Below, in pieces: positions 53,004 through 60,829 of a stretch of DNA of 64,000 nt. This stretch comes from Candidatus Iainarchaeum sp. (GTDB taxonomy: Archaea; Iainarchaeota; Iainarchaeia; Iainarchaeales; DTGL01). Positions within the stretch are counted from its first letter, which is position 1. Every line of letters begins with the position of its first letter. The notes beneath the pieces were generated by a model, which had not been told where the DNA came from, searched no databases, and saw nothing but the letters and a program-made list of their open reading frames with translations. Made by a program: the position numbers and the translations under genes. Location: assembly GCA_026413945.1 (NCBI GenBank), contig JAOAJX010000001.1:124001-188000 (forward strand), given 5' to 3'.

Positions 53004-54008
53004 ATGTCAATCAGAGATAGAAAGCGCGAGCACATTGAGATTTCACTCACACAAAATGTAAACTTCCGCTCAACTACAACATGGCTTGAGAAAGTGCTTT
53101 TGGAATATTCTGCTTTGCCAGAAATAGACCTTGATGACGTTTGTCTTGAGACTGATTTTTTGGGTAAAAAACTAAAAGCACCACTTATGGTTAGCGGCAT
53201 GGTTGGAGGTATAGAAGAAGCGAAGCAGATAAATAGAGATATTGCGAAAGCATGTGAATCTCTTGGTATTGCGTTTGGTGTTGGTTCTCAAAGAGCAATG
53301 CTTGAAAATCCACAGCTCAAGCATACTTATTTTGTGAGAGATGTCGCACCAAATATTTTTGTTGCTGGTAATTTAGGAGTAACACAACTAAAGGATTATT
53401 CATTGGAACAAATCGAATATGCCTTAGAATCGATTGGTGCTGATGCCTTGGCAATACACATAAATGCTGCACAGGAATCAATACAACCAGAGGGTACGCC
53501 AAGATTTAAAGGGTGTCTTAAAAAGATTGATGAGGTTTCTAAAAAGCTAAGTAAGCCAGTCTATGTAAAAGAAGTTGGTCATGGGGTCTCTTTTCGAGTA
53601 GCGCAAGAACTAGCAAAAACAAACATAAAAGCAATCGATGTACAAGGTGCCGGTGGCACTTCATGGACTGCAATAGAATTTATTAGAAATAAGTCAGCTT
53701 TCGGTGAAACATTTTGGGATTTTGGCATACCAACTGCAAGCAGCGTGGCAGAGTGCAGAAAAGCCTTCAAAGGAATCATAATTGCTAGTGGTGGCATACG
53801 CTCAGGCCTCGATGCTGTAAAATCGTTTGTGCTTGGAGCAAACATGGTTGCTATCGCAAAACCAGTCCTTGAAGCCCAAGCCAAAGGTGGTCACAAAGAG
53901 GTTGAAAATTACCTTAGCAAAATAATTCACGAAATAAAAGTTGCCCTTTTCCTGATTGGGGCAAAAAGCCCTAAAGAAGCAGTTGGGCGTGGCAGATTAC
54001 AACCCTAG
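53004..54008 (+). CDS. fni: Isopentenyl-diphosphate delta-isomerase, type 2 (FMN)
   Basis: A 334-residue type 2 IDI: RDRKREHIEISL at the N terminus, LMVSGMVGGIEEAKQINRDIA, GVGSQRAML, VAGNLGVTQL, ALAIHINAAQESIQPEGTPRF (catalytic Gln region), VKEVGHGVS, AIDVQGAGGTSWTAIE, and IASGGIRSGLDAVKSFVLGANMVAIA (FMN phosphate). It isomerises IPP to DMAPP and closes the cluster. GGPP synthase at 32.5 kb uses both products. Confidence 0.95.
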   Translation: MSIRDRKREHIEISLTQNVNFRSTTTWLEKVLLEYSALPEIDLDDVCLETDFLGKKLKAPLMVSGMVGGIEEAKQINRDIAKACESLGIAFGVGSQRAMLENPQLKHTYFVRDVAPNIFVAGNLGVTQLKDYSLEQIEYALESIGADALAIHINAAQESIQPEGTPRFKGCLKKIDEVSKKLSKPVYVKEVGHGVSFRVAQELAKTNIKAIDVQGAGGTSWTAIEFIRNKSAFGETFWDFGIPTASSVAECRKAFKGIIIASGGIRSGLDAVKSFVLGANMVAIAKPVLEAQAKGGHKEVENYLSKIIHEIKVALFLIGAKSPKEAVGRGRLQP

Positions 54009-54033
54009 ATGCTCAAACATCTTCAATAACATT

Positions 54034-54831
54034 TTATGTTTTAATAATTTCAAGCCCAAAATCTTCTAGCATAGATATTACTCTTGCCTTCTCTGTTGAA
54101 AGGCCTTTTTTTTCAATTACAAAGGCCTTGACAGTTTCCACTGTAGACTTTATTGCCTTTTCAATAGATTCTTTAGTCAGTTTTGCTAAATAATGCTTAG
54201 GGCACATGTGCGAGAAAGCAAGTTCCGTTTCTAATGCCATTTTCGTGAAGTGCTGGTTGTAATGTAAGCCCCCGAACCCAAGCACTGCCTTGGACTTAAT
54301 ATTATAATCAGCATCAACAATTGTTTTTGCAACAACATTTGCTGCTTTTGTATCAGTCCATTGTGCAATGCTTGAGCCAATCTCAATATAAAGTGCAGGT
54401 TTTGTTAAATACGGGCCATGGTGTGTTGCCTCATAAACAACATCATAATCTATACATAACTTCTTCTTTAACTCATTAAGATAACATATGTATGCTTTCA
54501 TAACCGCAGAGCTTGTTGGCACTAACTCAAAATCTTTGCCACCAAAATGCGCTTTTGCCCAATTTCCTATTGGATGCACAGTAAGCGTTGGTCTTTTAGA
54601 TTCCGAAGAATGCTTCGAAGCAAAGACAAACAATTTACAATTAATTTTATCTACATAATCAGCAAATATCTGATCAGAATTTATAAAATATAGTTTCATG
54701 TTTTTTTCATTGCTTTGGTAAACCCCATTTCCATCAAAGTTCTCTTCACATTCTTCAAAACCATTGCTAAAAAGCTCTTTTGCAATATTCATTCCAGCAG
54801 GATCTAGTTTAGATACTATTATGGCAATCAT
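54034..54831 (-). CDS. dtd2: D-aminoacyl-tRNA deacylase (DTD2, archaeal type)
   Basis: A 265-residue DTD2, which releases D-amino acids from mischarged tRNA. MIAIIVSKLDPAGMNIAKEL is the typical N terminus and sets the start at 54831; the longer in-frame extension to 54999 has no family similarity and runs into the divergent gene. Other family features: KLFVFASKHSSESKRPTLTVHPIGNW, VVYEATHHGPYL and GFGGLHYNQHFTKMAL. Confidence 0.92.
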   Translation of the reverse strand: MIAIIVSKLDPAGMNIAKELFSNGFEECEENFDGNGVYQSNEKNMKLYFINSDQIFADYVDKINCKLFVFASKHSSESKRPTLTVHPIGNWAKAHFGGKDFELVPTSSAVMKAYICYLNELKKKLCIDYDVVYEATHHGPYLTKPALYIEIGSSIAQWTDTKAANVVAKTIVDADYNIKSKAVLGFGGLHYNQHFTKMALETELAFSHMCPKHYLAKLTKESIEKAIKSTVETVKAFVIEKKGLSTEKARVISMLEDFGLEIIKT

Positions 54832-54886
54832 AAAAAGCGATTGTGCATTTATGGTTAAAAGCTTAACATCTGATACTTTGTTAAGT

Positions 54887-55654
54887 ATGGATACTTTCAG
54901 GCTTTTTGTTGTTGCATTTTTGGCAATTGTAATGATTGCTTTGTTATTACAGATTTTTGGCTTGTTTGAACCAACTTTGGATCTTGAGAAAGAAATCAAA
55001 GAACTGATTCGAATTGCAGAATCTCAACCAGGTAAATACTTCTCAAAGATGCTCCCTCTGCAAGGCACATTGATTGCAGATATTTTTGAGAATGAACAAA
55101 GATCACTGATTTTTCTTTGTAACAGTCCTTCTTTGTGCTGTGAAATGGCGCAAAAGTGTGGGAAAAATCTTGAATGGAATAATATAAAAACCTCAAGGTT
55201 CATAACCTCAAAACAAAAGAAGCAGGCATATGTATCAGTAAGATGTAGATTCCAGTCATTAACTATTTGCAAAGTTTACTTTGGGCAAGAGCCCGCGCAA
55301 ATTACAATCGAAAGCTTTGGCATTGATGTTAACCAGAACACTGCTTTCGCTGGTGAAAATATATATATTAACTACTCAATAAAAAACACAGGCAAAACAT
55401 CGCTTATTGCAACTTCCGTGGCTAAACTTTATGCCTCTCATACAGAGCTTTCAGGCGAAGTTTGGCTATTTATAAAGGACTTCAAAGGAAAAGATTTTGC
55501 GCTTCTCAGCAATGAGTCTGCCAATGATTCCATCAATTTCTCAATAACAGCTCCAGGAAAATATAAAATAGAGCTATTTGTCTATGAAAGTAATGATGAG
55601 ACAAATTTCGACTCAAAGAGCTTTGAATTAATGGTTTTTGAGAAAAAGCACTAA
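54887..55654 (+). CDS. Membrane-anchored protein with CARDB-like Ig domain
   Basis: A 255-residue protein. Residues about 4-27 form one hydrophobic segment (FRLFVVAFLAIVMIALLLQIF). A small domain with several Cys follows (ICNSPSLCCEMAQKCG region at about 85-100), then a C-terminal Ig-like domain of the CARDB kind: GENIYINYSIKNTGKTSLIA and FSITAPGKYKIELFVYES. It is probably anchored in the membrane facing outside. The ATG at 54887 places the hydrophobic segment at the N terminus; the longer frame from 54764 overlaps dtd2. The function is unknown. Confidence 0.7.
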   Translation: MDTFRLFVVAFLAIVMIALLLQIFGLFEPTLDLEKEIKELIRIAESQPGKYFSKMLPLQGTLIADIFENEQRSLIFLCNSPSLCCEMAQKCGKNLEWNNIKTSRFITSKQKKQAYVSVRCRFQSLTICKVYFGQEPAQITIESFGIDVNQNTAFAGENIYINYSIKNTGKTSLIATSVAKLYASHTELSGEVWLFIKDFKGKDFALLSNESANDSINFSITAPGKYKIELFVYESNDETNFDSKSFELMVFEKKH

Positions 55655-55668
55655 ATCAATTAAGCAAT

Positions 55669-56214
55669 TCAAATCCTATATTTTTCAACAAGCTTATCAA
55701 CACCTAAAATTATCTGCTTTATGCTTTGTTCGAATTCATTTCTCAGATGATACTCAACTGCTGAAACGAAATCTTCGCGCTCCGCATTTGGTGCTGAGTT
55801 TATACAATAACAGCCATTTTTCCTTTCAATAAGATTAATGTCCAACATTTTTTGTAGGTGGTACCGCACTAATCTTTCTGATGTCTTTATACCTTTCTTC
55901 TCTTCAAGATATTTTCTTATCTGATCTGCTGTTGGCTTTTTCTTTTCCGAGAACAAAAAATAAAAAAGTGCATCGATTACTTCTATACCTATGCGCCTGC
56001 TTTCTTTTTCACTGACCAAACCAATACTCAAACATACCCAACGCAAAAGAGAGCGTTTTGTCATCGTTACACTCTGCGGTAGATCAAGTTTCCTTAAATT
56101 CAACTCACCTCTCAGCAATTCAGCTTCAGGAAATTCTGATGGCCCATTTCTTATCAGAGGTTTCTTTTCATTCGGTTTTTCATTACGTTTGTGACTTCTC
56201 AAAACACGCGGCAT
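55669..56214 (-). CDS. Winged-helix regulator-like protein
   Basis: A 181-residue protein. The basic N terminus (MPRVLRSHKRNEKPNEKK) is followed by helices, then a winged HTH at about 95-150: KPTADQIRKYLEEKKGIKTS, ERLVRYHLQKMLDINLIERK and NGCYCIN. This resembles archaeal ArsR/Lrp-like DNA-binding modules. A C-terminal helix may dimerise. ATG at 56214 is preferred; an in-frame ATG at 56271 adds a less convincing segment. Targets are unknown. Confidence 0.65.
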   Translation of the reverse strand: MPRVLRSHKRNEKPNEKKPLIRNGPSEFPEAELLRGELNLRKLDLPQSVTMTKRSLLRWVCLSIGLVSEKESRRIGIEVIDALFYFLFSEKKKPTADQIRKYLEEKKGIKTSERLVRYHLQKMLDINLIERKNGCYCINSAPNAEREDFVSAVEYHLRNEFEQSIKQIILGVDKLVEKYRI

Positions 56215-56372
56215 GAAAAATTTTTTTTCCGAAAGAAATAAAATGTTTTCTCTAAGGCAACCTACCTTCAAATTAAATTTTTAATACCAAACGATATATT
56301 ATACTTTAATAATAATATTTACTGATAATATTTACTCCAAACTTATAGCGTTTGATTGTAAGGTGATTATGC

Positions 56373-56729
56373 ATGGCTGTAGCTATTAACTACAGATTTA
56401 GTCCATTGAGAATGTCCCTTAAAAAAAGGGACAAGGTAGCCCTTGATCTTTTTGTTAAGAATATTGATGATTCCATTAAGAAGCTGACTGTCCGTGTCAT
56501 GCTTCCCAATGAACTCGCTTTCTCAAAAGGTGGCTTTAAAACAGCAGAAATAATTAATATTGACAAAATAATGCCTGCTGAAGAAAGAATACTTTACCTT
56601 GAGATATGGCCTAAGCATAACTTATCTGCCGGCGAAAAAGCAATTCAAGTAATTGTTCAGGAGTTTGAAGGAAATTATCAATACACTAAAAATCAGACAG
56701 AAAAAACAATTTCATTAATCGTTGACTAG
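56373..56729 (+). CDS. Small beta-sandwich protein, conserved hypothetical
   Basis: A 118-residue soluble protein with alternating strands (FSPLRMSLKKRDKVALDLFV, KLTVRVMLPNELAF, RILYLEIWPKHNLSAGEKAI), suggesting an Ig-like or C2-like sandwich resembling archaeal domains that extend to surface proteins. It has no signal peptide. GGTGATTATGC lies before the ATG. It is divergent from the winged-helix gene and followed by a long non-coding stretch. Confidence 0.65.
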   Translation: MAVAINYRFSPLRMSLKKRDKVALDLFVKNIDDSIKKLTVRVMLPNELAFSKGGFKTAEIINIDKIMPAEERILYLEIWPKHNLSAGEKAIQVIVQEFEGNYQYTKNQTEKTISLIVD

Positions 56730-57369
56730 TAAATTTTGCCCGAAACCCCACAATTTTAGCTTTTTATAATGAAAAAATTGCGAATAGTATAGTTATGTAT
56801 ATAGTTAAAATTTCTTATTTTTAGGCCTCTCTGCAGCTTTTAAGGCGGCCTTTTTGGGCTTTTTGTCAATAATGCTATTCTTAGTTCATAAAAGCATTTA
56901 TAAAAGCAAGCCCAATATTTAGGCCCAATAGGCCCAATATCTGTTAAATATGAATTATCGTAAAATTTCCTTTTTTTGCAGATAAAGGCCCAAAAATTGT
57001 TTTTTTCGGCAAAAAAGATAAATTTGGCTTTCTAACTTTTTCAGAAATTTTTTCTTATATCTCTAAAAAGTTACAGTGCTTATCACAGCAAACAGCAAAT
57101 ATCTTAACTAATATTTACACCAAAATTATTGCTCTGCAAAGCTCTAGAAAAATTCCACAGAATTTTTCTTACACAAAACTCTTACACAAAAATCTGATAG
57201 TAAGAAAGCAAATAAGACATTTAAAATAAGACAAGACATTACAAGACATTTATACATAATTAAATTATCAAATTAGAAACCCATATATTGCAGTATAATA
57301 TACATTATACTGCACTATATGTGCATAATCCCACAATTATTATGTATAATAAGCTATTCTGTGGGCAAA
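56730..57369. repeat. Repeat-rich AT-rich intergenic region
   Basis: About 640 bases with no gene seen. It holds short repeats of GGCCCAATA (56921-56940), a hairpin-like AGGCC...GGCCT (56823-56851), a perfect inverted repeat AGAAAAATTC-CACA-GAATTTTTCT (57146-57169), two copies of CTTACACAAAA, four AAGACATT units (57213-57250), and the dif-like palindrome listed separately. ATTCTGTGG near 57355 is the reverse complement of CCACAGAAT at 57155. An origin, terminus or other chromosome-maintenance site is possible; no Orc1/Cdc6 gene is in the window. Confidence 0.55.
57288..57315. other. dif: Candidate Xer/dif recombination site
   Basis: Ten-base perfect arms TGCAGTATAA (57289-57298) and TTATACTGCA (57305-57314) flank a six-base centre TATACA, giving the 11-6-11 layout of Xer sites. 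On the minus strand the inner part reads ATAA-TGTATA-TTAT, the same as the inner part of E. coli dif. A XerA-like recombinase is encoded at 14736-15602. The identity is inferred from architecture alone. Confidence 0.45.
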
Positions 57370-57861
57370 TTAGTTATGTAGCAGATGCATTAGCCTTTCT
57401 CTTATGTTCACAATATACTCAACTGCCTGAGCATAACTTAATCCTTTGCTTCCATTAGGAAAAAGTTCACAAGAAAACAAATCAATTTTTGAGTTTTCCA
57501 TCTCTACTTCTGACCTAATTTCAGGATGGTCTATTTTTTCAGTATACTTTTTGACAATTTTGCTCCAACGCTCCAACTCTGCATTTTGAAGCTCTGCATT
57601 TCTAAGTGCAGTATCTATGAAACTGATCATTTTTCTTGCCTCTGCTTTAGAAATTGCACCTTTTCTTATTTTTAAAGTTATAGTCCTTACTTTAAGCAAA
57701 GCTTCAAGTATGCTTTTATCCCTAAGCGACTTACTTCTTTCAGCGGTAACTCTAAAGCCTTTAATTTCTGAAATCAACCCAACATAGCGTTCTCTGGCCA
57801 TCTCAAGCTTTTTTAAATTTCTTTCTGGCTTTATTCTTCTAAAAAATCCTTTAATTGCCAT
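57370..57861 (-). CDS. Hypothetical helical protein
   Basis: A 163-residue Lys/Arg/Glu-rich helical protein, family not recognised. It has a basic start (MAIKGFFRRIKPERNLKKLE), two long helices through about residue 115, and a C-terminal segment YAQAVEYIVNIRERLMHLLHN. There is no signal peptide or metal motif. It is 46 bases downstream of the M16 peptidase on the same strand. Confidence 0.6.
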   Translation of the reverse strand: MAIKGFFRRIKPERNLKKLEMARERYVGLISEIKGFRVTAERSKSLRDKSILEALLKVRTITLKIRKGAISKAEARKMISFIDTALRNAELQNAELERWSKIVKKYTEKIDHPEIRSEVEMENSKIDLFSCELFPNGSKGLSYAQAVEYIVNIRERLMHLLHN

Positions 57862-57907
57862 GAAATATTAAGAAGTATTATAGTCTCGCCTTATTTAATT
57901 TTTTCGT

Positions 57908-59161
57908 TTAGAGTTTAGGCCCAAGATAAACATAGCACAGATTCTTAGTGTCTATTAATTCGCGCGCAACCCTTTTAACTTCTGACAACCTAAGCATTTT
58001 TATCTTCTCAAAGTATTCTTGCCAATTCCAACCAGAACAATAAGCAAAAGAATTATCTCTTGCTTTCTCGAGTGAATCTTCCCAAGAGATGGCATAAGAG
58101 CCAAATATATGCTTTTTAGCCTTTTTAAGTTCACTCTCACTTATTTTGCCGTGGGCTATACGTGCTAACTCTTTTTTTATTATATCAGTAACTTTTTTTG
58201 CTTTATCAGGCCTTGTCGCAGCATAGATACAGAAAATACCATGCTTTGGCTCGGCCTCCAAAAACGCATGAGCCATGTAGCTTAACCCATGCTTTTCCCT
58301 TATCTTATAAACTATTCTTGAGCTAAGGCCACCACCCAAAATTGCTTCTAACAAGCTCAATACTGCATAATTTTCATCGAAGGAGCTCACAGTGGGAAAA
58401 CCAATGCAAAGATGTGTCTGCTCAATCTTTTTCTCTATAAATACTTCTTTATGCTTAGAGCCAACATCGCACTTTTTAAGTTTCAATGGCTTTTTTCTAC
58501 ATTTTGGTTCAATAATGCCAATAGAATTTAAATATTTGGATGGTTCGTCAGGTGCAACTATCGAGAATAAACAATTCTTAATGTGATGGCTCTTCCTAAA
58601 ATTAAAGAGGAGATCCTTTCTCTTGAATTTAAGAACATTTTTTTCATTGCCAGCAATCGGTTTGCCAAAAGCTTTATCCAAACACTCTCTATAGAATTCA
58701 ATGATTGTGTGCCTTGTTGGGTTGTCATAAGCATCTCTTATCTCATTCGCTATTATTTTTCTTTCAATCTCAACTTGATCTTTGTAGAATTGGCAGTCTC
58801 TAAAGCAATCTAACAGCACGTTTATTGCCATAATGCCGTGCTTGACATCAGTTTTGATCAAATATCCAATATTTTCCCTCGATGTAAAAGCGTTTAAATA
58901 GCCACCGACAGAATCAATCTTCTTTGAGATTTGCAGTCTACTGTGTTTTCTAGTTCCAGAAAAGAACATATGCTCTATAAAATGCGCAATACCAGAGCTC
59001 CTTTTTTTCTCGAAAGCAGAACCAAAATTAACTAATAGCTCAGCAGCAAAGACATTGCTTTTGCTTTTGCCGAATAAAACCTTTGCCCCATTTTTTAATG
59101 TGAATATTTCTGTTTCCTCACCACTGATGCATAGTGATTTATGCCCAATCATAGATGACAT
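57908..59161 (-). CDS. M16-family zinc metallopeptidase
   Basis: A 417-residue processing-peptidase-like protein. The zinc motif is HFIEHMFFSGT (HxxEH) and the distal Glu lies in IIANEIRDAYDNP. FGSAFEKKRSSGIA, VGGYLNAFTSRENIGYL and LGGGLSSRIVYKIREKHGLSYMAHA are typical of the N- and C-terminal M16 halves. It resembles the single-chain bacterial PqqL/YmxG type. ATG at 59161 (or 59152) is preferred, because the longer frame to 59302 overlaps a separate small gene with a strong Shine-Dalgarno. Confidence 0.87.
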   Translation of the reverse strand: MSSMIGHKSLCISGEETEIFTLKNGAKVLFGKSKSNVFAAELLVNFGSAFEKKRSSGIAHFIEHMFFSGTRKHSRLQISKKIDSVGGYLNAFTSRENIGYLIKTDVKHGIMAINVLLDCFRDCQFYKDQVEIERKIIANEIRDAYDNPTRHTIIEFYRECLDKAFGKPIAGNEKNVLKFKRKDLLFNFRKSHHIKNCLFSIVAPDEPSKYLNSIGIIEPKCRKKPLKLKKCDVGSKHKEVFIEKKIEQTHLCIGFPTVSSFDENYAVLSLLEAILGGGLSSRIVYKIREKHGLSYMAHAFLEAEPKHGIFCIYAATRPDKAKKVTDIIKKELARIAHGKISESELKKAKKHIFGSYAISWEDSLEKARDNSFAYCSGWNWQEYFEKIKMLRLSEVKRVARELIDTKNLCYVYLGPKL

Positions 59162-59210
59162 AGAATGAAAAGTTAATGCAAAGCTTAAAATAGTTTGTGG
59201 CTGGCTAAAA

Positions 59211-59378
59211 CTATATCTTAATCTTCCCAAAATTTGCATAACGCCTAAATTTTGTCTTTGTCCAGGGTTCTGGCTGTTTGGCTCTAAGCTTGCGCTCTTC
59301 ATTCAGCAATTTCTGCCTAAGCTCTTCGCTAACTTCAAAACGTATTACCCCATCACCAACAACCATATTTCCAGCCAT
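59211..59378 (-). CDS. Small protein, 55 residues, strong Shine-Dalgarno
   Basis: ATG at 59378 to TAG at 59211-59213: MAGNMVVGDGVIRFEVSEEL, RQKLLNEERKLRAKQPEPWT, then KTKFRRYANFGKIKI. GGAGGGGG lies six bases before the ATG, the strongest ribosome binding site seen in the window. The protein has a short beta start, a charged helix and a basic aromatic tail. It precedes the M16 peptidase by about 50 bases on the same strand. The family is not recognised. Confidence 0.7.
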   Translation of the reverse strand: MAGNMVVGDGVIRFEVSEELRQKLLNEERKLRAKQPEPWTKTKFRRYANFGKIKI

Positions 59379-59599
59379 AAAGCCCCCTCCAAAAATTTAG
59401 TTAAAGCAAGCCAAAAATAGCCTCTATAATATTTTTGCATTGTACTCTTTAAAAATATGACGTATAAATTATGTAGAAATTATCTGTAATCTAATAGCTG
59501 AAATATTGCTTCAAAAATGTTTTTAATCTAATATTCTCTTATTTTATATTTTGCTCTAAATAATTATCTAAATAATTAAAATCACTAAGATGTGGTTTT

Positions 59600-60790
59600 A
59601 TGGATAAATATGATGTCATTGTAATAGGTGGAAGCGTTGCAGGTCTAAGAGCCGCAGAACAGCTCGCGAATAGAGGCTTAAATGTACTCTGTTTGGATAA
59701 AAAACAAGAAATTGGAGTTCCAAAGCAATGTGGCGAAGGTATAAGCTTAGGGCATCTTCAAAAGCTCGGAATCAAGCCAGATAGGCGTTGGGCATCACAA
59801 AAAATAAATGGTGCAATTCTTTATGCACCAAACGGTAGTGCAGTTGAGATTGATTTTGGCAAAACCATGGGCTTTGTACTAGAGCGCAAAGCATTTGAAA
59901 AGCATCTAGCCAAAAAAGCAGCAAAAGCAGGTGCAACTGTAAAGGTAAAAAGCAACGTAACTGAAGTAAAGAGAACTGAAGGCGGAGTCATTGTTAGTGT
60001 ATGTGACCTTTTCGCAAACACATACTTTGCTAAAGCAATTTTCGCATGTGACGGGCCACAAAGCGTTATAGCAAACAAGATGGGGTTGCCAATAAGCATA
60101 AAGCCAGAGGACTTAGACTCCGGCATTCAATATGAGATGGCTGGCATTGAATTCGAAAAAGAAAAATTTATTCATCTATGGTTTGGGAACGATATTGCGC
60201 CTAGAGGATATGTTTGGCTATTTCCAAAGGGTAAGCAGCATGCTAACGTAGGCATTGGCATAGGTGCACACATCAGAGGTTCAGCAAAAGAATACTTGGA
60301 CAAATGGATTGAGGTCAGACCGGAGATAAAGAAAGGCTCTATAATTGAAGTCAATTCTGGTGTGATACCTGTTGGTGGGCTCCTTAAGAAAATGACTGCA
60401 GACAATCTTATAGTTATAGGTGATGCCGCTCATCAAGTTAACCCAATACATGGCGGCGGCATGGGCATAGCAATGGAGGCAGCAGATATTGCCACTAGCG
60501 TTTTCGAAAAAGCATTCCAAAAAAATGATTTTTCAGATGCAACTTTTGACGAATACAACAGAATATGGTGGGAACGCTGTGGGAATAAGTTAATGCGACT
60601 GGTTCAAATAAGGAAAATGATGGAATCTCTTAATGATAATGACTTTAATACAATTGCTGAAGCTTTTACTGGTGAGGAGATACTGACAATACAGAGTGGA
60701 GACTTCGCGAAGATTAGAGCAATAATACTCAAGAAACTTATTAGCAAGCCAGCACTTTTAAAAGTGATGCTGAAATATCTCTCAGCATAG
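59600..60790 (+). CDS. Geranylgeranyl reductase family FAD-dependent oxidoreductase
   Basis: A 396-residue flavoprotein: DVIVIGGSVAGLRAAEQLANRG (FAD-binding GxGxxG-type), KKQEIGVPKQCGEGISLG (the PxxCGEG of archaeal GGRs), YVWLFPKGKQHANVGIGIG, and VIGDAAHQVNPIHGGGMGIAMEAA (second FAD motif). It saturates geranylgeranyl chains of archaeal ether lipids, the late step after GGGP synthase. A GTGGTTTT ribosome binding site precedes the ATG. Confidence 0.92.
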   Translation: MDKYDVIVIGGSVAGLRAAEQLANRGLNVLCLDKKQEIGVPKQCGEGISLGHLQKLGIKPDRRWASQKINGAILYAPNGSAVEIDFGKTMGFVLERKAFEKHLAKKAAKAGATVKVKSNVTEVKRTEGGVIVSVCDLFANTYFAKAIFACDGPQSVIANKMGLPISIKPEDLDSGIQYEMAGIEFEKEKFIHLWFGNDIAPRGYVWLFPKGKQHANVGIGIGAHIRGSAKEYLDKWIEVRPEIKKGSIIEVNSGVIPVGGLLKKMTADNLIVIGDAAHQVNPIHGGGMGIAMEAADIATSVFEKAFQKNDFSDATFDEYNRIWWERCGNKLMRLVQIRKMMESLNDNDFNTIAEAFTGEEILTIQSGDFAKIRAIILKKLISKPALLKVMLKYLSA

Positions 60791-60829
60791 GCGCCGGCAT
60801 TTATTAAGGTTTCCAATTAAAAAATCTTT

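Noticed and set aside
54832-54999. N-terminal extension of DTD2
   Set aside because: Family homology begins at MIAIIVSKLDPAG; the extension is low-complexity and overlaps the divergent membrane-protein gene.
56823-56851. AGGCC...GGCCT hairpin as a strong intrinsic terminator
   Set aside because: The stem has only five pairs with a loop of about 19 bases, and it is more than 90 bases from the nearest upstream stop, so the support is weak.
59162-59302. N-terminal extension of the M16 peptidase as a signal peptide
   Set aside because: The bases encode the C-terminal half of the 55-residue small gene in another frame, and the extension has no proper signal-peptide layout.
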